Shown piece after piece: positions 1 through 8,462 of a stretch of DNA of 64,000 nucleotides (within the stretch, counting starts at the first letter, position 1; every line of letters starts with the position of its first letter). The notes under the pieces are model-generated. The model saw only the letters and a list, made by a program, of their open reading frames with translations, did not search any database and was not told where the DNA came from. Where the stretch lies: positions 372,001-436,000 of the forward strand of contig NZ_CP060822.1 in NCBI RefSeq assembly GCF_014489415.1, read 5' to 3'. The position numbers were made by a program, and so were the translations under genes. This stretch comes from Cylindrospermopsis curvispora GIHE-G1 (GTDB taxonomy: Bacteria > Cyanobacteriota > Cyanobacteriia > Cyanobacteriales > Nostocaceae).

Positions 1-13
1 ATTTGGTACGACA

Positions 14-736
14 ATGAGTGAAATTAGCATTATTTTAATAGAAGACCATGATTTAACTAGAATGGGTTTAAAGACTGTCATCCAGTCCCACCCGGGGTTG
101 AAGGTAATCGGTGAAGCAGCAAATGCAACTCAGGGACTAAAACTTTTAGAAACTACTAAACCCGATGTGGCAGTGGTCGATATCGGTTTACCTGATATGG
201 ATGGGATAGAATTAACTCGTAAGTTTAAGCGCCATCAGGGTGAAAACGGACAGGACAATACCAAAATTCTGGTTTTGACCATGGATAGTACGGAAGAATC
301 AGTTCTAGCTGCTTTTGCAGCGGGGGCAGACTCCTATTACATGAAAGAGACCAGCATTAATAAATTAACAGAAGCTATAAATGCTACTTATGCGGGAAAT
401 TCTTGGATCGATCCAGCGATCGCTAGTGTAGTTTTAAGAAAAATGCGTGTCCAGTCACCGGGGGAAGCGGGGAGTACGGATAAGCCAAAAATGGTAAAAA
501 TAGAGGGTTTAGCCATAGAGTATGAACAGGTGTTAGAAAGCTCTCCCCTCACCCAACGGGAGTTAGAAATTTTGGAATTAATAGTGGATGGTTGTAGCAA
601 CGGACAAATAGCAGAGAAACTCTACATTACGGTGGGAACGGTAAAAACCCATGTTCGCAATATCTTGAATAAGCTCTGTGCGGATGATAGAACTCAAGCT
701 GCTGTGCGGGCTCTACGTTCAGGATTGGTTGGGTGA
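14..736 (+). CDS. NarL/LuxR-family two-component response regulator
   Basis: This is a two-component response regulator that probably binds DNA when phosphorylated. The N-terminal receiver domain (about residues 4-130) shows the acidic pair E10-D11, the phosphoacceptor D56 in DVAVVDIGLPDMDG and a late lysine in YYMKE. The C-terminal part (about 172-238) is a LuxR-type helix-turn-helix with LTQRELEILELIVDG and the recognition helix region TVGTVKTHVRNIL. The 240-residue length is normal for the NarL family. No histidine kinase is next to it, so its partner and targets are unknown. It converges on the LpxB-related gene with an 18-base overlap at the 3' ends. The family assignment is firm; the regulon is not visible. 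Confidence 0.93.
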   Translation: MSEISIILIEDHDLTRMGLKTVIQSHPGLKVIGEAANATQGLKLLETTKPDVAVVDIGLPDMDGIELTRKFKRHQGENGQDNTKILVLTMDSTEESVLAAFAAGADSYYMKETSINKLTEAINATYAGNSWIDPAIASVVLRKMRVQSPGEAGSTDKPKMVKIEGLAIEYEQVLESSPLTQRELEILELIVDGCSNGQIAEKLYITVGTVKTHVRNILNKLCADDRTQAAVRALRSGLVG

Positions 737-2068
737 ACCCAATCTCACTTCTAAACATTCAGCAATGCGTCTTGCTGCTCCTGGTTTCCCCATACGTTCC
801 CATCCATTTGTAGCAATTTCTTGGAAAAAGTCAGGATTTTGGAACAGATTTGACACAGTTTTGGGAACTTCTCTGGGGTGATCTACTAATATTAAAGAAA
901 CTCCTAAAAGACGACTTTGAGCTTCAGCAAAATTGGGATTATATTGGGGACCTTTACCTGGAAAAGCAATTACAGGTTTTCCCAGTCCTACAAATTGCTC
1001 TGTAGCGGTACCCGCCATAGCAATGGCTAAATGTGCCCAGTGTAAACAGTCATTATAAGCTGTTTGTGTTAGTAGTAAATAGGCATTTCTTTGTTTAAAA
1101 ACTAGAGCATGAGGATCCCTAATAGCAATGGGGGATGAATGATGATTTTCCCAACCTTGAATTTTTAAACTTTCAGATAAAATTGCCTGGTCTAAACCGG
1201 GGGCGATCGCACCGAGAAAAATAATTTTTCGCCCGTGAAAACTCTCCATTAAACCGGATATAGCCACCATAATCATTTCCCAATTATTATATGCTTCACC
1301 AGTGCGGGAACCGGGGAGCAAAGTAACAATGAGGGGGTAATAGCTTTCTGATTTTTGGAGATTAGAATCTAGAAATTGGGGTGTATTAGAAGAAGGTTCC
1401 AAACCATCCATCATGGGATTTCCTGCATCAAAAGCTGGGATAGGCCACCTTCTTAAAATTTCCGTTGTTAGGGTATCTCGAGGGAACACTGCACGACAGC
1501 GACGACGACTCATCAACCATCTTTCCCAGGGGTGGTAAATGGAACCAGAGAAGTTTTCCCACCAAGATTTTTGGGAATTTCTCCTGAGTAAACTGGTTTT
1601 ATCCCGCACATAATATTCTGATTTTGCAGTTCCCACAAAAGCATAATTAGCACCGCTGATGGTGGCAAATAATAGAGGTATGATATCACCCACCGCCACA
1701 ATCCCTTGGTGATTGCCCAATTTTCTTTGACATTTTACCCAGGTACGAACTGCTTGAAGTTGCTTCCAAGTCAGTTGAATTAGACCACTTTGGATATCCT
1801 GCACTAGTTGACTTTTATCCATATAGATAAAACCACCTGAAGGCATGGTTTTTACATCACCAATACGGGGTATATTTAAACTTTGATATGTATGACCTTC
1901 TCCTACTATTGGTAAGGCAAAAATATCGGGAGGTGAGGGGAGCTTTCTTAGTTCCTCGATAATCCTTCCTGCAATTATATCCTCTCCGTGACCATTACTT
2001 AAAATAAGTAACTGCCAATTGGGGCTTTTTTTCAGGCTATGGTTTGAGGGTAACGATGAATGTTTCAT
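719..2068 (-). CDS. Lipid-A-disaccharide synthase-related protein (LpxB-like)
   Basis: This is a GT-B-fold protein related to LpxB, the enzyme that makes lipid A disaccharide. The N-terminus NWQLLILSNGHGEDIIA and the C-terminal region with AMAGTATEQFVGLGKPVIAFPG match the cyanobacterial LpxB-related group. Members of this group are distinct from true LpxB, and their substrate is not established. Length (449 residues) is normal. The first ATG gives a short polar leader before the conserved core, and no clear ribosome binding site was seen. It is transcribed toward the response regulator. I infer a role in cell-envelope glycolipid synthesis from the family only. Confidence 0.85.
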   Translation of the reverse strand: MKHSSLPSNHSLKKSPNWQLLILSNGHGEDIIAGRIIEELRKLPSPPDIFALPIVGEGHTYQSLNIPRIGDVKTMPSGGFIYMDKSQLVQDIQSGLIQLTWKQLQAVRTWVKCQRKLGNHQGIVAVGDIIPLLFATISGANYAFVGTAKSEYYVRDKTSLLRRNSQKSWWENFSGSIYHPWERWLMSRRRCRAVFPRDTLTTEILRRWPIPAFDAGNPMMDGLEPSSNTPQFLDSNLQKSESYYPLIVTLLPGSRTGEAYNNWEMIMVAISGLMESFHGRKIIFLGAIAPGLDQAILSESLKIQGWENHHSSPIAIRDPHALVFKQRNAYLLLTQTAYNDCLHWAHLAIAMAGTATEQFVGLGKPVIAFPGKGPQYNPNFAEAQSRLLGVSLILVDHPREVPKTVSNLFQNPDFFQEIATNGWERMGKPGAARRIAECLEVRLGSPNQS

Positions 2069-2135
2069 ATTTACAAAGGGAAATAATATATTTTAGAATT
2101 AGACCACAACTGCTTTTAAAAACAATTCGTGGATA

Positions 2136-2243
2136 AGTGGGTGGGTGGAATTAAATATAAGATGAACGTAGGTTGGGTTGAAGTAGGAAACCCAACGCCC
2201 GCATGGGTTAACCCATCCTACAAATAATTGTGCATCCCTACTT
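2136..2243. repeat. Dispersed repeat, copy 1 (with internal palindrome)
   Basis: A block of about 108 bases starts with a purine-rich GTGGGTGGGTGGAATT segment and ends with CAAATAATTGTGCATCCCTA. Its middle holds inverted pieces (GTTGGGTT / AACCCAAC and ATGGGTTAACCCAT). A near-identical block follows at 2660-2768. Shorter copies lacking the palindromic middle lie at 7137-7200 and 10645-10704 in reverse orientation, and a partial one lies near 33190. It looks like a non-coding, MITE-like or REP-like repeat. Confidence 0.75.
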
Positions 2244-2637
2244 AGGGTATTTTGCCCTCAGCTTGCAATCTTTCTAAACAGGATTTCAGGGTTCTAGGGT
2301 CAAATAAAATTGGCAAAAAATGGATACTTTTGATTTCTCTAAAATAAAACAAAATTGGCACCCTATGCCAAAAAATTCGCCAACTTTGCCACTCCCTATA
2401 AGGAAATCTCCTAATTAATTTCTCACCTCGGTAAATATCAAAGTCATTCCCGGTAAATAAAAACCGCAACGACACAGCTTGAAACATCAGAAATAATCCG
2501 AATAGGGCGATCGCACCACCCAATAAAGGTTGAACCACCAAGAGGGGAATGGAACTAATTACTAATACCAGAGGAATATTGTAACTGGCTTTGAGTTCCG
2601 TGGTAGATAAACTACTAGATAAGGGATAATTTGTCAT
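2242..2637 (-). CDS. DUF3119 family membrane protein
   Basis: This is a small cyanobacterial membrane protein of unknown role that resembles the DUF3119 family. I start it at MTNYPLSSSLSTTELK (131 residues) because the 30 codons upstream of that methionine lie in a dispersed repeat and do not look coding. Two hydrophobic segments, around IPLVLVISSIPLLVV and GGAIALFGLFLMFQAV, are followed by a soluble part containing FDIYRGEKLIRRFPYREWQSW. That basic-aromatic stretch is characteristic of the family. It lies downstream of the MlaE-type permease on the same strand, with a repeat between them. Function is unknown. Confidence 0.75.
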   Translation of the reverse strand: MTNYPLSSSLSTTELKASYNIPLVLVISSIPLLVVQPLLGGAIALFGLFLMFQAVSLRFLFTGNDFDIYRGEKLIRRFPYREWQSWRIFWHRVPILFYFREIKSIHFLPILFDPRTLKSCLERLQAEGKIP

Positions 2638-2659
2638 AATTTTTGAGAGTTGTAGGTGA

Positions 2660-2768
2660 AATAAGTGGGTAGGTGGAATTAAATATAAGATGAATGTAGG
2701 TTGGGTTGAAGTATGAAACGCCCGCATGGGTTAACCCATCCTACAAATAATTGTGCCTCCGTACTTAA
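2660..2768. repeat. Dispersed repeat, copy 2
   Basis: This is a second copy of the 108-base repeat seen at 2136-2243, in the same orientation. The two copies flank the DUF3119 gene closely. It has lost part of the GTTGGGTT palindrome (GAAACGCCCGC here against GAAACCCAACGCCCGC in copy 1). Confidence 0.75.
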
Positions 2769-3563
2769 TTAAGGTCTAATAGATGGATTACCCGCTCCCT
2801 GAAACATCAACCATGATAAAAAGAAATTGCTGATGAAAATCACTAACAGAGCAGTAACCACTGCTGTGGTGGTCGACTGTCCCACACCCTTAGCTCCCCC
2901 TGTAGTGGTTAAACCCCAGCTGCAACCAATTATGGCGATTAAAACCCCAAAACATGCTGCTTTAATCATGGCACTAATTATATCTCGGAGATCTAGAAAG
3001 TTACGCGCTGAGTCTAAAAATACCGTATCCGAAAGATTGTAAAGATTGGTAGCAATTATCAATCCCCCCCACATTCCAGTAACCAGAGATAACAGGGTCA
3101 AAATTGGTAGCATTAATAAACAGGCTAAAAGACGAGGTATGACTAAAAAATCAATAGGATCAGTCTTTAACATTAATAGAGCATCTATTTGTTCTGTAAC
3201 CCGCATAGTACCAATTTCTGCCGCAAATGCAGAACCTACTCTACCCGCTAAAATAACTGCTGTGAGTACGGGTGATAATTCTCGGGTTAAAGCTACTGCT
3301 AATACCCCCCCTACCAAATTCCCAGCACCAAAGTTGATAAACTCTCGCGCTACCTGAATTGTAAATACTGCACCCACGAAAATCGCCGTTAGTAAGGCTA
3401 TAAATAGGGAATCCGGTCCCACCACCGCTAGTTGCTCTAGTGTGTTACGACGATGAATTTTTCCCCTGAGCAAGTGCAGTGTCACTTGTCCCCCTAAAAA
3501 AATGGCCTCCACCAGTCTTTGACCCCATAGTCCTAAACTGGATTTAGATATAGTCTGGCTCAA
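2769..3563 (-). CDS. MlaE-family lipid ABC transporter permease
   Basis: This is an inner-membrane permease of the MlaE/YrbE family, which works with an ATPase and an MCE substrate-binding protein to move lipids between membranes. The 264-residue length and the conserved hydrophobic core fit (VGPDSLFIALLTAIFVGAVF, AGRVGSAFAAEIGTMRV, EQIDALLMLKTDPIDFLV). About five membrane segments can be read. No ATPase or MCE gene is adjacent, so the rest of the transporter must be elsewhere. The role in lipid trafficking is known for the family; the exact substrate is inferred. Confidence 0.9.
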   Translation of the reverse strand: MSQTISKSSLGLWGQRLVEAIFLGGQVTLHLLRGKIHRRNTLEQLAVVGPDSLFIALLTAIFVGAVFTIQVAREFINFGAGNLVGGVLAVALTRELSPVLTAVILAGRVGSAFAAEIGTMRVTEQIDALLMLKTDPIDFLVIPRLLACLLMLPILTLLSLVTGMWGGLIIATNLYNLSDTVFLDSARNFLDLRDIISAMIKAACFGVLIAIIGCSWGLTTTGGAKGVGQSTTTAVVTALLVIFISNFFLSWLMFQGAGNPSIRP

Positions 3564-3932
3564 TGTCTTCTATCTAACTCGGTGACTCTTCTAAGAATAG
3601 CGAAACTTCTCGCTTTTTTCTCCTGACCATTTTGATAACTATATTAACTTTGGTTAAGGACTTTCTCACTAATTATATCTTAATATATCTTAATTTTTAA
3701 CCTGGTACAACACATCCAAATGCAATTAACTAACCAAACCCATGTATATCAAGGGTTTTACCACTTGAGGTTACTCAAAACTCACCCTGCACCAGATGGT
3801 AATTTTTATCTTTATTTTAATTAAGATTTAAGATTTTTGACAAATCCGTATTTTCGTCGCGATCGCCCCTATTGTAGAAATTGACGTGCAGGTTTTGGTC
3901 TGTCGTCGTCTTAATCTTGGAGATGGCCTGAA
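3564..3932. other. Intergenic region, no gene seen
   Basis: This 369-base AT-rich gap lies between divergently oriented genes. It contains short tandem similarity (TATCTTAATATATCTTAATTTTTAA) and one HIP1-like site. It must hold promoters for the two flanking genes, but I could not pick convincing -35/-10 pairs. Confidence 0.5.
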
Positions 3933-4319
3933 ATGATGGTTTTTACTAACTTTCTCCGCTCAGTTTTACTAGCTATAGTATTGAGTTTTATAGCTCCAAT
4001 ATTATTTGTTGGTTTTTTATTGTCCTGTCTATGTTTGTTTGGACTCATCCCTATTTTGCATGGAGTGACTCAGGACATACCCAATGACATACTGCATTTT
4101 TTAGCTACCTTTGGCACTGGTAGTCCCCTCCATGGATTGTTAATCATTGGTCTGACCTTTGGTTTTGTCGGTGGGTTATTTGACGTTTATGCCTACTATC
4201 GTCATCAGATTTTTAGTTTAAACAGTGAGGGATTGATTCAAAGTTCAACAATTACAGTGTTTTGTGAATCCTTAGAGAATGAGGAAGTATATTTAAAACC
4301 TTTAACCAGAACACCATAA
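3933..4319 (+). CDS. Small membrane protein of unknown function
   Basis: This is a 128-residue protein with about three predicted membrane segments (VLLAIVLSFIAPILFVGFLL, a following CLCLFGLIPILHG stretch, and LLIIGLTFGFVGGLF). A short charged tail ends in LENEEVYLKPLTRTP. I do not recognise the family. The ATG directly follows GAGATGGCCTGAA, which gives only a weak ribosome binding site. The open frame is well above chance for a hydrophobic protein and has codon use like its neighbours. It sits alone between the MlaE-type permease and trmB. Confidence 0.6.
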   Translation: MMVFTNFLRSVLLAIVLSFIAPILFVGFLLSCLCLFGLIPILHGVTQDIPNDILHFLATFGTGSPLHGLLIIGLTFGFVGGLFDVYAYYRHQIFSLNSEGLIQSSTITVFCESLENEEVYLKPLTRTP

Positions 4320-4353
4320 AAGAGTTGATAGGTAAAAATGGGTGCTGGCCCAG

Positions 4354-5007
4354 CTATCTCTTAACAAACAAAGCGCGGTAAATGGGTTCACCCTTATTCT
4401 GGGTAGCTATTTCCCGTTCTGTGGGGACTAGGGGGTTTTCTGATAACCATTCGCCCACCCCGTTAAATACCCTAGTAAATGCTGGGTGTTCTTGCAGGCG
4501 ATCGCACATTTGAGTAGCTAGAAAATGTTGATCAGATTGTATAAACACTTCTCCACCCACAACCAAGTAATTAGCCAAGTGTGCCACCAATTGGGGTTGT
4601 ACCACACGACGTTTAGCATGACGGGATTTAAACCAAGGGTCGGGGAATTGGATAGTTACCCGTTGTAGAACTCCCGTTGGCAAACTGGACAAAATTGGCT
4701 CTAGGGAATTATTCACATTACAAAATAAATAATGTAAATTTTGCCAATCTAATTGATTAGCTAGTCTGTTAGCTTCCATCACCAGAGGTTCTCTAATTTC
4801 TAAACCCAAAAAATTCCAGTTTAATTCTCTTTGAGCCATTTGTAATAAAAACCTACCTCGTCCCGAGCCAATATCCATGTGTAGAGGTTGGTTTGTTTGA
4901 GAAAAAACCTGTTCCCATATTGGTGGATCAATAGGAGTTTGAAACTTTCTGGCTAGAGGGTTAACGTGCTGACGCACCCGAATCAAAGGCAAAATTTCCA
5001 CCTCCAA
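4354..5007 (-). CDS. trmB: tRNA (guanine-N7-)-methyltransferase TrmB
   Basis: TrmB transfers a methyl group from S-adenosylmethionine to guanine 46 of tRNA. The sequence shows the SAM-binding motif MDIGSGRGRFLLQMA and the family signatures FLGLEIREPLV, RVTIQFPDPWFKSRHAKRR and the C-terminal TEREIATQNKGEPIYRALF. Length (217 residues) is typical. The first in-frame ATG gives a short leader before the conserved RVRQHVNPLA, and a later start is possible. It converges with the small membrane protein gene and diverges from the metallophosphoesterase gene. Confidence 0.95.
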   Translation of the reverse strand: MEVEILPLIRVRQHVNPLARKFQTPIDPPIWEQVFSQTNQPLHMDIGSGRGRFLLQMAQRELNWNFLGLEIREPLVMEANRLANQLDWQNLHYLFCNVNNSLEPILSSLPTGVLQRVTIQFPDPWFKSRHAKRRVVQPQLVAHLANYLVVGGEVFIQSDQHFLATQMCDRLQEHPAFTRVFNGVGEWLSENPLVPTEREIATQNKGEPIYRALFVKR

Positions 5008-5080
5008 AGACTAGTCTAATTTAATGTACATTTTAAATTAAACAGATAAGTGGTTTTAACATTTTTTTAAATCAACAGAT

Positions 5081-6184
5081 ATGAAATTTCGCTTTGCCAT
5101 AGTTAGCGATTTGCACATTGCTCTACCCCACACCATATGGGATCATCCTGATCGGTTCCACCTGGTGGAAGTAAGTATCCCCGCTTTGGAAATTGTCTTA
5201 GCACATCTGACCCAACTGGATCTGGACTTTCTTTTACTCCCGGGAGACCTCACCCAACATGGTGAACCAGAAAATCACGCCTGGTTGACCAAAAGATTAC
5301 TAGAGTTACCATTTCCCAGCTATGTTGTCCCTGGTAATCATGATGTCCCTGTATTGTTAGCCAATCACCAATCTATTGGCTTTGTAGAGTTTCCCTATTA
5401 TTACCATAAATTTGGCTATGATCACCCAGAACATTGTTATTATAACCGTCAAATATTGCCAGGTGTGAGACTAATTGGGTTAAACTCTAACACCTTTGAC
5501 TCCGATGGTAAACAGATAGGACTTTTAGACCCGAAACAATTTCAATGGTTAGAGTCAGAATTGGCAAAAATCAAGGATGAATTAGTTTTGGTCATGATTC
5601 ATCACAATGTTGTTGAGCATTTACCAAATCAGGCAAGTCATCCCATGGCTAATCGTTACATGTTAGAGAACGCCAGGGAACTGGTAAACCTGTTAGGTAA
5701 ACATGGAGTGAAACTGGTATTTACAGGACATTTACACGTACAAGACATAGCCCACGCTCATGGGGTTTATGATATTACCACCGGTTCCCTTGTGAGTTAT
5801 CCCCATCCCTATAGAATATTAGAATATGAACGAGACCATGTAGGGAGAGAATGGCTACAAATATTCTCCCATCGAGTCCAATCAGTACCCCAATTTCCCG
5901 ATTTACAACAATCATCCAGACAATGGATGGGCGATCGCTCCTTTCCCTTTGTGATCAAACTATTAACCCTACCCCCCTTGAACTTACCCTTAAATCAAGC
6001 TCAAAAGTTAGCTCCCGAGTTACGAGAATTTTGGGCCACCATAGCAGATGGAGATGGAATCTTGGAATATCCCACTTTTCCCCCAGAAGTGCGGTCTTAC
6101 ATTGAAAAATATGGAGCCATTAGTCACACTGGTGATCCCACTTATATTGATAATAACAGTCGTCTTTTGCTCAATGATTGGTAA
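5081..6184 (+). CDS. Calcineurin-like metallophosphoesterase
   Basis: This is a metal-dependent phosphoesterase of the calcineurin superfamily. All the metal-binding blocks are visible in order: SDLHI near residue 9, GDLTQHGE, GNHDV, MIHHN and GHLHVQD. The arrangement resembles the class III cyclic-nucleotide phosphodiesterase/CpdA branch, but the substrate cannot be deduced. About 110 C-terminal residues beyond the catalytic core have no motif I recognise. It ends 17 bases before the convergent ABC permease gene. Confidence 0.85.
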   Translation: MKFRFAIVSDLHIALPHTIWDHPDRFHLVEVSIPALEIVLAHLTQLDLDFLLLPGDLTQHGEPENHAWLTKRLLELPFPSYVVPGNHDVPVLLANHQSIGFVEFPYYYHKFGYDHPEHCYYNRQILPGVRLIGLNSNTFDSDGKQIGLLDPKQFQWLESELAKIKDELVLVMIHHNVVEHLPNQASHPMANRYMLENARELVNLLGKHGVKLVFTGHLHVQDIAHAHGVYDITTGSLVSYPHPYRILEYERDHVGREWLQIFSHRVQSVPQFPDLQQSSRQWMGDRSFPFVIKLLTLPPLNLPLNQAQKLAPELREFWATIADGDGILEYPTFPPEVRSYIEKYGAISHTGDPTYIDNNSRLLLNDW

Positions 6185-6200
6185 AATCATACCGGGATTC

Positions 6201-7082
6201 TTATTTCCCCTTCCGCATTCGCGGATGGATCAGTTCATTTAATCCCTCACCCAGTAGTGATAAACCTACCACCATAATAGTCATAGCTAACCCAGGGAAA
6301 AGGGTAGTCCACCAAATACCGGTGGGCAAAGCTTCTAAAGCTTGTCGTAAATCGTATCCCCACTCTGGTACTTCTTCTGGTAGTCCTAAACCCAAAAAGC
6401 CCAAACCACCCAGAACTAATATGGCATCTGCTGCATTAAGAGTGAATAGCACAGGAACACTCTGAATCACATTTAAAAATAAATATCGAGATAACACAGT
6501 CCAAGTAGAAGCACCCATAGCTTGGGCAGCTTCGATATATACTTCCGTTTTCACACTCACCGTATGATTACGGACAACCCGATAATATTGGGGGATGTAG
6601 GCTATGCTAATGGCGATCGCCGCATTTAAGATTCCCCTACCCACCACAAATGCCAGGGTAACAGAAAGTAGAAGTCCGGGTAGGGTGTAAATGCTGTCCA
6701 TGAGAAATAGCAGGGTCTTATCTAATTTGCCACCTAGATAACCACTAACCATTCCCAGGGGTACGCCCACTACCATACTCAACCCTGTAGCTAATATGAC
6801 CACTTGTAATGCTGCTTGAGCGCCAAAAATGGTACGGGAGAAAACATCATAACCCAAGCGACTAGTGCCAAACCAATATTTTCCCGAGGGGGGTTGATGA
6901 ATGGGATTGGTCAAAAGTTCTTTAGGGTCAGATAACCACCCCCAATTTTGCCAAACTGGTGCCATAAAAGCCAGTAAGACGAAAAATAGGGTAATTATCA
7001 ACCCTAGGAGCATGAGTTTGCCAGAGAGATTGGACTGAGCAAAGTTTAAAAAAGAGGGTATTCGTCGTTTTTTGATCTGCAT
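6201..7082 (-). CDS. DppC-like ABC transporter permease
   Basis: This is the inner-membrane permease of a peptide/nickel-type (Dpp/Opp) ABC importer. It shows about six membrane segments, a DppC-like N-terminal region with WFGTSRLGYDVFSRTIFGA, and the EAA loop that contacts the ATPase (EAAQAMGAS). I start at MQIKKRRIPSF, which precedes the hydrophilic N-terminus. Eight more codons are open upstream, to 7106. No partner subunit genes are nearby, which is common for such systems in cyanobacteria. Substrate is unknown. Confidence 0.88.
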   Translation of the reverse strand: MQIKKRRIPSFLNFAQSNLSGKLMLLGLIITLFFVLLAFMAPVWQNWGWLSDPKELLTNPIHQPPSGKYWFGTSRLGYDVFSRTIFGAQAALQVVILATGLSMVVGVPLGMVSGYLGGKLDKTLLFLMDSIYTLPGLLLSVTLAFVVGRGILNAAIAISIAYIPQYYRVVRNHTVSVKTEVYIEAAQAMGASTWTVLSRYLFLNVIQSVPVLFTLNAADAILVLGGLGFLGLGLPEEVPEWGYDLRQALEALPTGIWWTTLFPGLAMTIMVVGLSLLGEGLNELIHPRMRKGK

Positions 7083-7136
7083 AATGCAAATTGGGGAAGT
7101 GGTCAATTGATTTTAACTCACAACCAATCAACCATT

Positions 7137-7200
7137 AAGTAGGGAGGCACAATTATTTGTAGTACGTTCATCTTATATTTAATCCCACCCACCCACTTAC
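7137..7200. repeat. Dispersed repeat, short copy (reverse orientation)
   Basis: The block reads AAGTAGGGAGGCACAATTAT, continues through TTCATCTTATATTTAAT and ends CCACCCACCCACTTA. It is the reverse complement of the outer parts of the repeats at 2136 and 2660, without their palindromic centre. It lies between the NTRC gene and the ABC permease gene. Confidence 0.7.
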
Positions 7201-7221
7201 CACAAACAAAATCAGTTGCAC

Positions 7222-8435
7222 CTACAAATTACCCGCAATTACCTGACGATACTCCCCCTTGGGTTTTACACCCTTCCATTCTTGAATCAACTCCTTGTTT
7301 TTAAAAACTTGCACCGTCGGTGTACCCACAATTCCAGCATTTTGGGCAATGTCCTGATCCTCATCAATATCAATTTCCACAAAATGTATCCTCCCATCAA
7401 ACTCATCCACCACCTTGTTAAGTATGGGTTTAAGGGTATGACAAGGACCACAACCAGGAGCAACATACTTTACCACTAACAGGCGATCGCTTTCGTGGAA
7501 TAGTTTCCTGAGAGCATAACCACCATGATGGCGTGTTTTCTGTAGATTGAACTCGGTTGGGGGAATTTCTTCCTGGGGTTGTGTTGTGGATTCTGGAGTT
7601 GGTTCCGATTGGGTTTGATGGAATTCCTGAATTAAACCCCCTGATGATAACCATCTTTCCGCTAACAGCGCTGCTTGACAACCAGTACCCGCAGCGGTGA
7701 TCGCTTGACGAAATTCATGGTCTTGAACATCACCAGCAGCAAATACGCCCTCCACACTAGTTTCCACACTTCCATGTCTGGTGACAATGTAACCTACCTC
7801 ATCTAGCTCTAATTGTCCCCGAAACAGCTCTGTATTTGGTTTATGTCCTATGGCGTAAAATAAACCCCTAGCAGGAATGGTATTTTCTTCCCCTGTGTAG
7901 TTGTTACGCACTTGCACCCCCACCATTTGCTCCTTACCGATTACGTCTAACGCTTCTGTGTGCCAGTGAACCTTAATCTTAGAATTAGTTAAAACCCGAT
8001 CTTGCATGGCTTTAGAAGCACGCATCTTATCAGAACGCACCAATAAATGGACTACAGAGCCATACTTGGTTAGGTAAACAGCTTCTTCCGCTGCAGAATC
8101 GCCAGCACCAATCACCACCAACTCTTGACCGCGAAAAATAGGAGTTGCACCATCACAAATGGCACAAGCAGAAATTCCCCGACTCCAAAACTGCTCCTCA
8201 CTGGGTAAACCCAGACGTTTAGCAGTTGCACCAGTCGCAATAATTAAACCATGGGTTTTTACCTCCCTTTCTGAAGAACGAACAATAAAAGGACGCTGAC
8301 TCAAATTAACGGATATCACATCCTCTGTGTACAATTCTGCCCCCCAGCGTTCCGCTTGGGCTTTCATATTAGTCATTAACTCTGGTCCCGTTATTCCCTG
8401 GGGAAATCCCGGAAAATTTTCCACTTCCGTGGTTG
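7222..8435 (-). CDS. NTRC (thioredoxin reductase-thioredoxin fusion), exon 2
   Basis: This is the 3' exon of the cyanobacterial NTRC gene, an NADPH-thioredoxin reductase fused to thioredoxin that reduces 2-Cys peroxiredoxins. It encodes residues from about 53 to 456 of the spliced protein. In spliced numbering it carries the reductase redox centre C143-A-I-C146 (ACAICDGA), the NADPH-binding [13 protein letters not shown], and a C-terminal thioredoxin domain with C381-G-P-C384. Exon 2 begins at 8435 with CAACCACGGAAGTGG. Joined to the final A of exon 1 this gives [10 protein letters not shown], exactly the family sequence. A GTG at 8424 could start a truncated product, but that product would lack the FAD-binding N-terminus. 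Confidence 0.93.
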
Positions 8436-8462
8436 GTTAAACTAAGCCAAAAGGTCACCCTT